64,000 nucleotides of DNA from Sinorhizobium sp. B11 (GCA_039725955.1 CP091033.1:1736001-1800000); one strand, 5' to 3'; positions 1-9,547 are shown, numbered from the stretch's first letter. A program made the numbers and translations. Notes: a model not told the origin generated them from the sequence alone.

Positions 1-1095
1 CTTTCCTCTGTCACCCGCAATATCGGCCTGATCGCCACTGCCTCGACGAGCTTTTCCGATCCGTTCAATCTCGCACGGCAGTTTGCCTCCCTTGACCGGC
101 TGAGCGGCGGGCGGGCCGGCTGGAACCTCGTCACGTCCTCCGATCCGGACGCCGCCTATAATTTCGGGCACGATGCGCAGATCCTGCATGGCGACCGTTA
201 CGAGCGCGCCGAGGAATTCGCCGATGTGGTACTCGGCCTCTGGGACAGTTTTGAAGACGACACTTTCATCCGCGACAGGCAGTCGGGGCGCTATTTCGAT
301 CCTCAAAAGCTGCACCGGCTCGACCACATCGGCAAGCATTTCAAGGTGCGCGGCCCCCTCAACATCCCGCGCTCGCCGCAAGGTCGACCGGTTGTGGTGC
401 AGGCGGGCGCCTCAGAGCCCGGCAAGGAGCTTGCCGCACGCTCGGCCGAGGCAATCTTTGCTGCGCAGATCACGCTTGAGGAAGCGGTTGCCTTTTATGC
501 CGACGTCAAAGGCCGGCTCGCCAAATTCGGCCGCGTGCATGACGACCTGAAGATTCTGCCGGGCATTTTCCCCGTCGTCGGACGAACGGAATTGGAGGCG
601 CAGGAAAAGTTCGAAGCGCTGCAGACGCTCATCCAGCCGGAAGTGGGCTTGAACCTCATCTCTCAACTCTCCGGCGTCGATCTTTCGTCCTATCCGCTCG
701 ATGGGCCGGTGCCCTATAATCCGCCGGCGACCAACGCCGGCAAGAGCCGCCAGGCTCTCGTCCTCGATCTTGCCCGGCGCGAAAATCTGTCGATCCGCCA
801 GCTCTACCTGCGTATCGCCGGCGCCCGTGGCCACTGGCAGGTGGTCGGCACGCCGGTTCAGATCGCCGATGTGCTCGAGGAGCGCTTCGAAAACTATGGC
901 GCCGACGGCTTCAACATCATGGCGCCGCTGATGCCGGGCGGGCTTGCCGACTTTATCGAGCAGGTCGTTCCGGAACTGCGCCGCCGCGGCCTATTCCGAA
1001 CCGAATATGAGGGCGCAACGCTGCGCGACAATCTGGGTCTCAAGCGCCCGGCGAACCGCTTTGCGGAAGCCGCCAGTGCTGCGGCCGCCGAATAA
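1..1095 (+). CDS. LLM flavin-dependent monooxygenase, NtaA/SnaA/DszA type (5' end cut by window)
   Basis: FMNH2-dependent monooxygenase of the NtaA/SnaA/DszA branch of the bacterial luciferase superfamily. The frame is open from base 1, so the N-terminus lies outside; about 364 residues remain of a usual 440-460. The flavin-binding core signature LARQFASLDRLSGGRAGWN is visible near residues 24-42, followed by the family's RYERAEEF helix, the VVVQAGASEPGKELAARSAE strand-helix and the C-terminal ADGFNIMAP motif. Family members oxidise sulfones, nitrilotriacetate or similar xenobiotics with reduced flavin supplied by a separate reductase. A DUF3088 gene, an SfnB-like oxidase and a second LLM paralogue follow within about 1.6 kb on the same strand. 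The substrate cannot be read from the sequence. Confidence 0.93.
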   Translation, partial: LSSVTRNIGLIATASTSFSDPFNLARQFASLDRLSGGRAGWNLVTSSDPDAAYNFGHDAQILHGDRYERAEEFADVVLGLWDSFEDDTFIRDRQSGRYFDPQKLHRLDHIGKHFKVRGPLNIPRSPQGRPVVVQAGASEPGKELAARSAEAIFAAQITLEEAVAFYADVKGRLAKFGRVHDDLKILPGIFPVVGRTELEAQEKFEALQTLIQPEVGLNLISQLSGVDLSSYPLDGPVPYNPPATNAGKSRQALVLDLARRENLSIRQLYLRIAGARGHWQVVGTPVQIADVLEERFENYGADGFNIMAPLMPGGLADFIEQVVPELRRRGLFRTEYEGATLRDNLGLKRPANRFAEAASAAAAE

Positions 1096-1105
1096 GGAGA
1101 AACGA

Positions 1106-1447
1106 ATGAGCCGCGATAAGCTATATCTCATCGAACCGGGTTTTTCCGACCCGAAGAAGCCGGGTGTCAGCTACGTCTGCCCATATTGCAATGCCGTCGA
1201 GGGACTGCTTGCGTCGTTCCCAAGTCTTGCGAGCAAGATCGAGGTGGAGAGGGTTCCCTTTGCCCGGCCGCGCACAAGTGTGATCGCCGCCATCAGCGAG
1301 GAGCACCAATCCCTGCCGGTGCTGGTTCTCGCAGAGGACGCACCGGCAGATGCTGAACACTGGAATGGCGTGCATTTCGTCAACAAGACCGATCGTATCC
1401 TCGAGCTGCTTGCCGAGCGCCATGGTTTCCCGCGTTTACATAACTGA
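1106..1447 (+). CDS. DUF3088-family small protein with CPYC motif
   Basis: A 113-residue protein recognisable as the DUF3088 family, whose function is not established. It opens with KLYLIEPGF and has a VCPYCNAVEG segment near residues 25-34; the CxxC arrangement suggests a thioredoxin/glutaredoxin-like fold, which is an inference. The start at 1106 follows an AAGGAGAAACGA ribosome-binding site ten bases after the upstream monooxygenase stop. It ends 12 bases before the next gene, so it is translated within the LLM/oxidase operon. Such proteins recur beside LLM monooxygenases, but whether this one has a redox role is unknown. Confidence 0.85.
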   Translation: MSRDKLYLIEPGFSDPKKPGVSYVCPYCNAVEGLLASFPSLASKIEVERVPFARPRTSVIAAISEEHQSLPVLVLAEDAPADAEHWNGVHFVNKTDRILELLAERHGFPRLHN

Positions 1448-1459
1448 AGGGAAAGCGCC

Positions 1460-2692
1460 ATGACCGCAAAGCCTGGAACGTTCGAACCGAGCCAGCCGGA
1501 GCCAACCTCAAATTCGCCCGCCCTCTTCCAGGCGGATCGCGACAATCCCTATCTCGCCAAGGCGGCCGAACTCACAGAGATCTTTGCGCACGATGCTGTC
1601 GAGCGCGACCAGCTCGGCGGCCGCCCCTCCGAACAGATAAGGCTTCTGAAGGAGAGCGGCCTCGTCAATTTGCTGATCCCGAAGGAATTCGGCGGTGAGG
1701 GGCAGCCCTATTCGACCGCGCTTAAGGTTCTGCGTGAATTTTCCAAGGTCGATGGTTCGCTTGGTCATCTCTTCGGCTATCACTTCAGCCCGCTCATGAA
1801 CGCGGCGACGGCAGGCGACAAGCGCTCGCATGAGATCTTGCGCCGCTCAGCGGACGGCCGCTGGTTCTGGGGCAATACGACTAACAGCTTTTCGAAGAGC
1901 CTCTTTGGAAGAAGGACCGCCGGTGGTGCCATCCTGAACGGTTTTCGCCCTTTCGCCTCGGGCTCGCATGTCGCCGACTATCTCATGGTCGCCTGGGAAG
2001 ACGAGGAAACCAACCAGCGCAGCTTTGCCTATATTCCGGCCAATCGCCCAGGGATCACCATCGCGGACGACTGGGACGGAATTGGCCAGCGCCAGACGGG
2101 CAGCGGCAGGGTTTTCTACAAGGATGTCCGGATCGACGGTGACGAAATCCTGGCGGAACGCCCGCGCGATCCAATCGCGCTTCTGGCGCCACAGCAGCAG
2201 CAGAGCGTGCTCCTCAACGTCTTTATCGGCACCGCCCAGGGCGCGCTTGCGGCGGCCCGCGACTATACGGTCACGAAATCACGGCCCTGGATCTATTCTG
2301 GCGTCGAACGACACGTCGACGATCCCTGGATCAAGCGGCAATATGGTGAGCTCTGGACGAAAGTGCAGGCGGCGACCGCGCTTGCCGACCGCGCAGCGCA
2401 GGCGATTGACGCCGCCTACGCTAAAGGTGCTGCGCTGACGGCGGATGAGCGCGGCCAGACGGCAATTGCCGTTGCTTCCGCCAACGTGCTGGCCGGCAAG
2501 GTGGCGCTCGAGGTCACAAGCGAGATATTCGAGGTCATGGGTGCGCGGTCGGCAGTGCGTGCCTATGGTTTCGACCGGTTCTGGCGCAATGTGCGCATCC
2601 ATACGCTGCACAATCCGGCCGAATACAAGACACGCAATGTCGGGACATGGTTCCTGACTGGCGACTATCCCGAACCGGGAATATTCCAGTGA
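1460..2692 (+). CDS. Acyl-CoA dehydrogenase-fold oxidoreductase, SfnB/DszC-like
   Basis: 410 residues with the acyl-CoA dehydrogenase fold: an N-terminal helical domain (SEQIRLLKESGLVNLLIPKEFGG), a mid-protein beta domain with the DDWDGIGQRQTGSGRVFYKD segment, and a C-terminal helical bundle ending in FWRNVRIHTLHNPAEYK. The DDWDG(I/M)GQR motif and HNP ending are typical of the SfnB/DszC flavin-dependent group used in sulfur acquisition rather than beta-oxidation enzymes. No catalytic glutamate assignment is attempted. The gene lies between two LLM monooxygenases and its stop overlaps the next start (GTGA). The likely role is a flavin-dependent oxidation of an organosulfur or related substrate. 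Confidence 0.9.
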   Translation: MTAKPGTFEPSQPEPTSNSPALFQADRDNPYLAKAAELTEIFAHDAVERDQLGGRPSEQIRLLKESGLVNLLIPKEFGGEGQPYSTALKVLREFSKVDGSLGHLFGYHFSPLMNAATAGDKRSHEILRRSADGRWFWGNTTNSFSKSLFGRRTAGGAILNGFRPFASGSHVADYLMVAWEDEETNQRSFAYIPANRPGITIADDWDGIGQRQTGSGRVFYKDVRIDGDEILAERPRDPIALLAPQQQQSVLLNVFIGTAQGALAAARDYTVTKSRPWIYSGVERHVDDPWIKRQYGELWTKVQAATALADRAAQAIDAAYAKGAALTADERGQTAIAVASANVLAGKVALEVTSEIFEVMGARSAVRAYGFDRFWRNVRIHTLHNPAEYKTRNVGTWFLTGDYPEPGIFQ

Positions 2693-4014
2693 GCGGACGC
2701 GAGCTTCATCTCAACGTCAATATCCTGCATTCGGGCTTCTCGCCTGCGGCCTGGCGGATGGAAGGCAGCGATCCGCGCGCCTCCTTCGATGTCAATCACT
2801 ATGTCAATGTCGCCAGGATTGCCGAACGCGGCACGTTCGATGCCGTCTTCCTCGCCGATCAGGCAGCGATTTCGGACAGGGTGGATTTCAGGCCGCTGAC
2901 GTCGCTCGAACCGACGATCGTACTTGCATTGGTCGCCGCCAACACAGGGAATATCGGCCTCATCGCCACCGCCTCGACGACCTACAACGAGCCCTACAAT
3001 ATCGCCCGCCGCTTTGCCACGCTTGACCATGCAAGCGGCGGCCGGGCTGGCTGGAACATCGTCACCAGTGCCGACCTGTCGCAGAGCCGCAATTTCGGCT
3101 TGGAAAAACCCGTCGCCCATTCCAGTCGCTACGAGCGCGCGGGCGAATTTACAGCCGTCGTCAAGGCGCTGTGGGACAGCTGGGAGGAAGATGCCTTCAT
3201 CGGCGATGTCGCGACCGGCCGTTTCGTCGATCCGGCACGTGTCCATGCGATCGCCCATCGCGGCAAGCATTTCCAGGTGCATGGGCCGCACAATATTCCA
3301 CGCCCGCCCCAAGGCCATCCGGTTCTGGTGCAGGCCGGTGGCTCGGACGATGGAAGAGAACTTGCGGCCGAACATGCCGAAGCCGTTTTCTCCGCCTCGC
3401 AATCCTTCGAGGAGGCGCTCGATTATGCCGGCGACCTGCGCCGGCGTGCTGCCCGCTTCCGCAGGCCAGCCGACAGCATTCTTGTGCTCGCCGGCCTTGC
3501 GACGATCATCGGCAGCACCGAGATCGAGGCCAAACGACGGCAGGAAGAGCTGCGCGAACTGATACCGCTCGAATATAGTCTCGCACGACTGGCTGGCGTG
3601 CTTCAGCTCGACGCCAGCAACCTCGACCTCGACGCCCCGCTGCCCGACGACATTCCGTTGCCAGCCGATGGCGGTCATACCTTCTTCCGCGCCACTTTGG
3701 CGCTCGCCAGACGGGAGCGGCTCAGCGTGCGCGGCCTTATCCGCGCCCTGAACGGCGGCACCGGCCATCGCACCATTGTCGGCACGCCACAGGACGTTGC
3801 CGACGACATCGAACGCTGGTTTGTCGCCGGTGCGGCAGATGGCTTCAACCTGATGCCGGACGTATTGCCGCACGGGCTCGAGGTCTTTGTCGATGAGGTC
3901 GTGCCGATCCTGCGCAAACGCGGACTGTTTCGGCAGGCCTATAGCGGGAAGACGCTTCGCGAGCATCTCGGTCTTGCCCGCCCGGCCAACCCCTATGCGG
4001 CCGCGGCAGAATAG
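2689..4014 (+). CDS. LLM flavin-dependent monooxygenase, NtaA/SnaA/DszA type
   Basis: 441 residues from a GTG start that overlaps the upstream stop as GTGA, with GGGA eight bases ahead. An in-frame upstream start at 2647 would run 45 bases into the previous gene and gives no family-like N-terminus. From this start the protein begins SGRELHLNVNILHSGFSP, as family members do. Core motifs are TYNEPYNIARRFATLDHASG, GGRAGWNIVTSADLSQSRNF, RYERAGEF and the C-terminal GAADGFNLMPD. It is a paralogue of the truncated gene at the left edge. It needs reduced FMN from a partner reductase; candidates in the window are the nitroreductase just downstream and the MsuE-type reductase at 27.3 kb. Confidence 0.93.
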   Translation: MSGRELHLNVNILHSGFSPAAWRMEGSDPRASFDVNHYVNVARIAERGTFDAVFLADQAAISDRVDFRPLTSLEPTIVLALVAANTGNIGLIATASTTYNEPYNIARRFATLDHASGGRAGWNIVTSADLSQSRNFGLEKPVAHSSRYERAGEFTAVVKALWDSWEEDAFIGDVATGRFVDPARVHAIAHRGKHFQVHGPHNIPRPPQGHPVLVQAGGSDDGRELAAEHAEAVFSASQSFEEALDYAGDLRRRAARFRRPADSILVLAGLATIIGSTEIEAKRRQEELRELIPLEYSLARLAGVLQLDASNLDLDAPLPDDIPLPADGGHTFFRATLALARRERLSVRGLIRALNGGTGHRTIVGTPQDVADDIERWFVAGAADGFNLMPDVLPHGLEVFVDEVVPILRKRGLFRQAYSGKTLREHLGLARPANPYAAAAE

Positions 4015-4048
4015 AGATCGACAATGACAGCAGGCAGGGAAAATCGAT

Positions 4049-4900
4049 ATGACACCATCAACAGCAGCGGAAAGAAACGTCGGCAATGAAAGGCTGAAGG
4101 CGCTTGCCGGCGAGCGCTACCGCAATAAACAGCAGCTTTCGGGAGATTGGACCGAAACCGTCGAGACGATCCTCTCGCATCGGAGCGTGCGCCATTATCT
4201 GCCAAACGCGGTACCGGCGGAGGCAGTCGAGCTCGCCGTTGCCGCCGCCCAGTCGGCACCGAGTTCCTCGAACCTCCAGGCCTGGAGTGTGGTTGCCGTT
4301 GAAGACGTCGAACGTCGCGGTCGTTTGAATGCGGTTGCCGGCAATCAGCGGCAGATCTCCCAGGCCCCGCTTCTGCTCGTCTGGCTCGCCGATCTTGCCC
4401 GACCGCGCAAGATTGCAACGGAGCGTGGCGCGACGGCCGAAGGGCTCGACTATGTGGAAAGCTTTCTTCTTGGCGTGATCGACGCGGCACTCGCCGCCCA
4501 GAACGCCGTCGTCGCCCTGGAATCTCTTGGCCTCGGCACCTGCTATATCGGAGCGATCCGCAATGACCCTGAAACGGTCGCCCGTGAACTTGCCCTGCCG
4601 GACGGGGTCTTTCCCGTTTTTGGCCTGACGGTCGGTTATCCCGATCCGGCGGTGCCCGCCGGCGTCAAGCCCCGCCTGCCGCAAACGAACGTCCTGCACC
4701 GCGAACGCTACCAGGACAGCGCACCGGCCGACGATCTCGCCGGTTACAATCATATTCTCAGAAGCTTCCAGACAGAACAGACAATGCCTCTGATCGACTG
4801 GACCGATCAGGTTCGCAATCGCATCGGCACGGTCGAGGCGCTCAAGGGCCGCCATGTGCTTGGCGAGGTGGCACGCAAACTGGGGTTCCAGCTGAAATAG
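4049..4900 (+). CDS. NADPH-dependent nitroreductase family protein (NfsA-like)
   Basis: 283-residue nitroreductase-fold flavoprotein. The FMN-phosphate region appears as SHRSVRHYLPNAVPAEAVE near residue 43, followed by the family segment AAQSAPSSSNLQAWSVVAV. The central ESLGLGTCYIGAIRND and the PVFGLTVGYPD segment place it in the NfsA/FRP branch. Such enzymes reduce nitro compounds, quinones or free flavins with NAD(P)H. The gene follows the LLM monooxygenase by 34 bases with an AGGGA site, so it may supply reduced flavin to the monooxygenases; that is inference. It is the last gene of the plus-strand run that begins at the window edge. Confidence 0.9.
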   Translation: MTPSTAAERNVGNERLKALAGERYRNKQQLSGDWTETVETILSHRSVRHYLPNAVPAEAVELAVAAAQSAPSSSNLQAWSVVAVEDVERRGRLNAVAGNQRQISQAPLLLVWLADLARPRKIATERGATAEGLDYVESFLLGVIDAALAAQNAVVALESLGLGTCYIGAIRNDPETVARELALPDGVFPVFGLTVGYPDPAVPAGVKPRLPQTNVLHRERYQDSAPADDLAGYNHILRSFQTEQTMPLIDWTDQVRNRIGTVEALKGRHVLGEVARKLGFQLK

Positions 4901-4933
4901 GCCGTCCCGGCTTGCCCTTCACGACACACAATC

Positions 4934-5944
4934 TCACTCGGCGGCGATCATATCGAAATCGGATCGAGGGCCGCGGGACGAAGTGACCTCAATCGTCTGC
5001 GCGGCGCGCGCCTCGGCAAGCAGCCAGTTGCGGAAAAGATCGACCCGCATCAGCCGCGCCTTGTGGGCCGATGTGACGAAGAAATAGGAAAAGCTAACCG
5101 CTTGCGGGCTACCGAAGGGGCAGACGAGCCGGCCACTGCGGATCTCGGCTTCCGCGAGCCGGATCTTGCCGAGACCAAGCCCCTGGCCGGCGACAGCAGC
5201 GTCGAGTACCAGTGATGACTGGTTCAGCCGGAAGCCGCCGCGCGACGGGCGAAAAGAAAGCCCCTCGGCCCGCAGCCAGGCATGCCAGTCCGGGCAGGCA
5301 TGGTCATGTTCGGCGCCCTCCTCATGAAGGAGCGGCACGTCTTCGATCGCCTCCGGCCGCTCCCACAGTCCGTGGTGGTCGGCAAATTGCGGACTGCAGA
5401 CTGGCACGACGGCCTCTGAGAAGAGATGGTCGACCGCGAGGCCGGGATAGGCGCCGCTGCCGAAGCGGATCACGCAGTCGGCGTCACCCGCGTCAAGGTC
5501 CGTCAGATCTGTCGAGGCTTCGACCAGAACCTGCAGGCCGGGTGCCGCGCGTCGGAGCGCATCGAGCCGCGGGATCAGCCATTTGCTGGCGAAGGACGGC
5601 GCGACGGACACCCGGATCGGCTGCTCGTGATCGCTCGTCGCAAATTGCGTCATGGCCGAAAGGACGGCATCGAAGGCATCCGTCAGACCTGGCATCAGTG
5701 CATGGCCTGCCGGTGTCAACTGCAGCTGGCCGCGCACACGGTTGAACAGCGGCTGGCCAAGGTAGTTTTCCAGGAGCCTGATCTGCTGGCCGACGGCCGC
5801 CGAGGTGACATGCAGCTCTTCGGCGGCACGGATGAAGTTGAGATGACGCGCCGTCGCCACGAAGGCGCGCAGCGACGTCAGCGGCGGCAGACGGGCAAGC
5901 GTCGGATTGATGGTCTTCCTGCGGTGGGGCGCGAGCGTGTTCAT
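4934..5944 (-). CDS. LysR-family transcriptional regulator (GcvA-like)
   Basis: 336 residues from the ATG at 5944; an in-frame start 120 bases upstream would add a cysteine-rich segment unlike LysR proteins, so the internal start is preferred. The N-terminal winged helix-turn-helix is clear (PPLTSLRAFVATARHLNFIR, AAEELHVTSAAVGQQIRLLE). A periplasmic-binding-like effector domain follows, with the GcvA-subgroup features VSVAPSFASKWLIPRL and DCVIRFGSGAYPGL. It is divergent from the solute-binding protein at 6243, and the intervening region carries a LysR-type dyad. It is a good candidate regulator of the adjacent binding-protein genes and, through a shared site, of the FMN reductase operon. The effector is unknown. 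Confidence 0.93.
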   Translation of the reverse strand: MNTLAPHRRKTINPTLARLPPLTSLRAFVATARHLNFIRAAEELHVTSAAVGQQIRLLENYLGQPLFNRVRGQLQLTPAGHALMPGLTDAFDAVLSAMTQFATSDHEQPIRVSVAPSFASKWLIPRLDALRRAAPGLQVLVEASTDLTDLDAGDADCVIRFGSGAYPGLAVDHLFSEAVVPVCSPQFADHHGLWERPEAIEDVPLLHEEGAEHDHACPDWHAWLRAEGLSFRPSRGGFRLNQSSLVLDAAVAGQGLGLGKIRLAEAEIRSGRLVCPFGSPQAVSFSYFFVTSAHKARLMRVDLFRNWLLAEARAAQTIEVTSSRGPRSDFDMIAAE

Positions 5945-6067
5945 GAGCTGATTGCACCACAAACAGACCAGACAAGACGAGAACCCGCTTTGCGCCGATA
6001 ACCCAGCCGGAAACATTTCCTTGCGCGTGACCACCCTGCCGGGGAAGCAAAAACTAAAATCCAAAAA

Positions 6068-6090
6068 TTGTCTACCAAACGACTAGATTA
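6068..6090. promoter_or_regulatory. Candidate LysR-type operator, copy 1
   Basis: The site reads TTGTCTA, seven variable bases, then ACTAGATTA. It contains the inverted pair TCTA-N9-TAGA, fitting the T-N11-A architecture of LysR binding sites. It lies between lysR and the divergent solute-binding-protein gene. A second copy matching at 18 of 23 positions occurs at 27896-27918 upstream of the FMN reductase operon. The rest of the roughly 300-base intergenic stretch (5945-6242) shows no gene. Confidence 0.5.
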
Positions 6091-6242
6091 TTGCTGCCCC
6101 GGCACGCCCGCCGATTTGCGCGAAGCTTTTCTTTCGGGCGCTGCGAGAAAAACATTCTTCTCGATTTCCCCTCCCCCGACCGATCATGCGCGCTCACCAA
6201 GGCTTGGGCCTCAGTAGGCCGAAACGGACACGGAGGGTCGTT

Positions 6243-7850
6243 ATGGTTATCAACAGACGTCAGCTCAATCTGCTCTTCGCGTTCACGGCGCTCAGCGCCG
6301 TCGTGCCCATCGGCCGCTTTGCAGAGGCAGCGGAGCCGGTCGCCGGCGGTACGCTCAATCTGCTCGTCCAGCCGGAGCCGCCCACACTCGTCACCCTTGC
6401 GCATACGGCAGGCCCGACCACACGCGTCTCCGGCAAGATCACGGAAGGATTGCTGGCCTACGGGCTGGACTTCAAGCCGATTCCACAACTTGCGACCGCC
6501 TGGCACGTCAGCGACGACGGGCTGGAATATCGTTTCGAACTCAGGCAAGGCGTCAAATGGCATGACGGCAAACCCTTTACCGCCGAGGATGTTGCCTTCT
6601 CGATCCTGGCGCTGAAGGAAGTGCATCCGCGCGGCCGGGCCACCTTCTCCAGCGTCAAGGAAGTGGCGACACCGGATGCCCATACCGCCATCATCCGCCT
6701 GTCGAAGCCGGCGCCCTATCTGATCGGCGCCTTGCAGGCGAGCGAATCCCCGATCGTCCCCAAACATGTCTATGAGGGCGCCACCGATCTTGCCGGGCAT
6801 GCAAACGGTCGCGCCCCGATCGGCACCGGTCCTTTCATCTTCCGTGAATGGGCGGTCGGCAGCCATGTGATCCTGGATCGCAATCCTGACTATTGGGACC
6901 AGGGCAAGCCCTATCTCGACCGCATCGTCGTCAAGTTCATTCCCGATGCCAGCGCCAGAGTTGCAGCACTTGAGACCGGCGAAGTCGATATTGCTCCCGA
7001 TACACCGGTGTCGCTGAGCGAAATCGACCGGCTGAAAGCCTCGCCCACGCTTGCCGTCGATGATCGCGGCAACGATTATTCGCCGACTGTCTATCGCATC
7101 GAATTCAACTTGCAGAACGAGTATTTCAAGCACGACAAGGTCCGCCAGGCCGTAGCGCATGCGATCGATCGGCAGACCGTCGCCGATATCGCCTTCTACG
7201 GCTATGCGGTCCCGGCGCCGAGCCCGATCAGCCCCTTCCTCAAGGCTTTCTATAATCCTGATGTCCCGGTCTATGCCCATGATCCGGCAAAGGCCGAACA
7301 GCTTCTCGACGAAGCCGGCTTCCCACGCGGGCCAGACGGTGTGCGCTTCGAGGTGCCGCACGATGTCATGCCCTATGGCGACACCTATACTCGTATCGGT
7401 GACTATCTGCGCGACTCGCTGTCCAAAATCGGCGTCAAGGTGACGTTGCGCGGACAGGATGTGCCGACCTGGCTGAAGCGCGTCTACACCGACCGCGATT
7501 TCGCTTTCGTCACCAACGGCATGGGCAATACATTCGATCCGACCATCGGCGTTCAGCGTCTCTACTGGTCGAAGAACTTCAAGAAGGGCGTGCCTTTCTC
7601 GAACGGCTCGGGCTACAACAATCCGGAAATCGACGCGATCTTCGAACAGGCCGCGGTCGAGAACGACAGGGCCAAGCGCGTCGAACTCTTCAACCGCATG
7701 CAGGTGATCATCGCCCGCGACCTGCCCGATATCACGCTCGTCTCCTTCCGGCAGCTGACGATCTTCAACAAGAAGGTCCAGGACCATACGGTGGTTGCCG
7801 ACGGTCTCTCGGGCAGCCTCTCCTCCGCTTATCTCCTCAAGAACGCCTGA
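6243..7850 (+). CDS. ABC transporter substrate-binding protein, family 5 (peptide/opine/nickel type), Tat signal
   Basis: 535-residue extracytoplasmic solute-binding protein of family 5 (DppA/OppA-like). The start at 6243 has GGAGGG upstream; an earlier in-frame ATG at 6186 has no comparable site. The N-terminus carries a twin-arginine-like signal (INRRQLNLLFAF) and a likely cleavage after AEA near residue 28. Family landmarks are LTITEGLLAY-like KITEGLLAYGLDF, the YRFELRQGVKWHDGKPF motif near residue 97, and IVPKHVYEG. It is the first of four closely related family-5 binding proteins in the window and is followed after 14 bases by the second. No membrane components lie beside it; the nearest set is at 13.5-17.4 kb. 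Confidence 0.95.
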   Translation: MVINRRQLNLLFAFTALSAVVPIGRFAEAAEPVAGGTLNLLVQPEPPTLVTLAHTAGPTTRVSGKITEGLLAYGLDFKPIPQLATAWHVSDDGLEYRFELRQGVKWHDGKPFTAEDVAFSILALKEVHPRGRATFSSVKEVATPDAHTAIIRLSKPAPYLIGALQASESPIVPKHVYEGATDLAGHANGRAPIGTGPFIFREWAVGSHVILDRNPDYWDQGKPYLDRIVVKFIPDASARVAALETGEVDIAPDTPVSLSEIDRLKASPTLAVDDRGNDYSPTVYRIEFNLQNEYFKHDKVRQAVAHAIDRQTVADIAFYGYAVPAPSPISPFLKAFYNPDVPVYAHDPAKAEQLLDEAGFPRGPDGVRFEVPHDVMPYGDTYTRIGDYLRDSLSKIGVKVTLRGQDVPTWLKRVYTDRDFAFVTNGMGNTFDPTIGVQRLYWSKNFKKGVPFSNGSGYNNPEIDAIFEQAAVENDRAKRVELFNRMQVIIARDLPDITLVSFRQLTIFNKKVQDHTVVADGLSGSLSSAYLLKNA

Positions 7851-7864
7851 CAGGGACGATCCTC

Positions 7865-9484
7865 ATGAGCATTAATCGTCGCACCTTCAACCAGCTGCTG
7901 CTTTTATCCACCGCCAGCACGCTTGTGCCCTCGTTCGGCCTCAGGGCCGCTGAGGACACGCCGAAGCCGGGCGGAACGCTGAACTTCATCGTCGAGCCCG
8001 AACCGCCGACAATCCTGGCGCTCGCCCATACCGCCGGCGGCACCCAGAAGGTCAGCCCGAAGATCACCGAGGGGCTGCTGACCTATGACTTCGACCTGAC
8101 CCCGAAACCGCAGCTTGCGACCGAATGGTCGATTTCCGACGATGGCTTGAGCTACACGTTCAAGCTACGCCCCAATGTGAAATGGCATGATGGCAAGCCC
8201 TTCACCGCCAATGACGTCGCCTATTCGATCGAACTCTTAAAGCAGGTCCATCCGCGCGGGCGCGGCACCTTCGCCAATGTCGTCAAGGTCGAGACACCCG
8301 ATCCGTTGACGGCGATCATCCGCCTGTCAAAGCCCGCGCCTTATCTGCTCAGCGCGCTCTACGCGGCGGAATCGCCGATCGTGCCGAAGCATATCTACGA
8401 CAATGTCGCGATCGCCGACGTGCCGCTCAACAAGAACGGCAGCGCACCGATCGGAACCGGCCCCTTCGTCTTCAAGGAATGGACGCGCGGCTCGCATATC
8501 ATCCTGGAGCGCAATGCCGACTACTGGGATGCAGGCAAACCCTATCTCGACCAGATCGTCATCCGCTTCGTGCCCGATGGAGCAGCACGAGCAGCAGGAT
8601 TCGAGACTGGCGAATTCGATATCGGCGGCGACAATCCGATCCCGCTCAGCGATCTCGAGCGCATTAAGGCGCTGCCGAATATCAGCGTCGATTCCCGCGG
8701 CTACGAAACCAAGGGCGATCAGACGCAGCTCATCTTCAATCTCGACAACGAATATCTGAAGGATGTGAAGGTTCGCCGCGCCATCGCCCACGCGATCGAT
8801 CTCGACGTCATCCTGAACACTGTCTGGTACGGTTACGGCCATATCTCGCCGACACCGATCAGTACCTTCCTCTCCCGTTACCACGACGGCTTGATCAAGC
8901 CCTACGCCTACGATCTTGCGGCAGCCGAACAGCTCCTCGACGAGGCCGGCTACAAGCGTGGCGCCGACGGCACCCGCTTTGCCCTCAGGCTCACCCACAA
9001 CTCCTACAATGAAGGCTTCAAGCGGGTCATCGAATATCTGAAACAGAATCTCACCCGCATCGGCATCGCCGCGACGATCGATTCCTACGATTTCTCGACC
9101 TATATCCAGAAGGTCTATACGGAACGGGTCTTCGACGTGACAGCCGAATATCTCGGCAATCAGTTCGATCCGACGCTCGGCGTCCAGCGCATCTACTGGT
9201 CGAAGAACTTCAAGCTCGGCCTGCCCTTTTCCAATGCGGCCCATTACGCCAATCCGGAGGTCGACCGGCTGCTGGAGGCGGCATCGGTGGAAATTGACGA
9301 GCAGAAGCGACGACAAGAATTCAACGATTTTCAGAGGATCATCGCCGAGGAGGTTCCGGTGGTGAATCTGATCGCGCTGGAAAATGTCACCGTCTTCAAC
9401 AAGCGGGTGAAGAACCACACGATCGGCGCCGAAGGGGTCCAGGCCAATTTCGCCGAGGTCTATATCAAGGACGGCGAAGGCTGA
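7865..9484 (+). CDS. ABC transporter substrate-binding protein, family 5, Tat signal
   Basis: 539-residue paralogue of the preceding protein. It has the same twin-arginine-like N-terminus (INRRTFNQLLLLSTAS), the YTFKLRPNVKWHDGKPF motif, a KITEGLLTYDFDL segment and IVPKHIYDN. Start at 7865, 14 bases after the upstream stop. It should be exported and deliver a solute to a Dpp/Opp-type permease. Tandem duplication with moderate divergence suggests different ligand preference for the same transporter. An inverted repeat that can act as terminator follows at 9514. Confidence 0.95.
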   Translation: MSINRRTFNQLLLLSTASTLVPSFGLRAAEDTPKPGGTLNFIVEPEPPTILALAHTAGGTQKVSPKITEGLLTYDFDLTPKPQLATEWSISDDGLSYTFKLRPNVKWHDGKPFTANDVAYSIELLKQVHPRGRGTFANVVKVETPDPLTAIIRLSKPAPYLLSALYAAESPIVPKHIYDNVAIADVPLNKNGSAPIGTGPFVFKEWTRGSHIILERNADYWDAGKPYLDQIVIRFVPDGAARAAGFETGEFDIGGDNPIPLSDLERIKALPNISVDSRGYETKGDQTQLIFNLDNEYLKDVKVRRAIAHAIDLDVILNTVWYGYGHISPTPISTFLSRYHDGLIKPYAYDLAAAEQLLDEAGYKRGADGTRFALRLTHNSYNEGFKRVIEYLKQNLTRIGIAATIDSYDFSTYIQKVYTERVFDVTAEYLGNQFDPTLGVQRIYWSKNFKLGLPFSNAAHYANPEVDRLLEAASVEIDEQKRRQEFNDFQRIIAEEVPVVNLIALENVTVFNKRVKNHTIGAEGVQANFAEVYIKDGEG

Positions 9485-9513
9485 CGGTTCGGGGGTCACG
9501 ACCAGCCTTCACG

Positions 9514-9547
9514 GATCAGGGGCGCATCTGACGATGCGCCCCTGATC
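9514..9547. terminator. Perfect inverted repeat between convergent genes
   Basis: A perfect 15-bp stem (GATCAGGGGCGCATC and its complement) with a four-base loop lies 29 bases after the binding-protein stop and 29 bases before the end of the opposing FAD-protein gene. There is no strong T-run, so termination is inferred from the position between convergent genes and the stem strength. Confidence 0.7.

Noticed and set aside
2665..4086. Long minus-strand frame opposite the second LLM gene
   Set aside because: Shadow frame; low-complexity composition without family motifs.
6072..7787. Long minus-strand frame opposite the first family-5 binding protein
   Set aside because: Shadow frame; the same pattern appears opposite each binding-protein gene.
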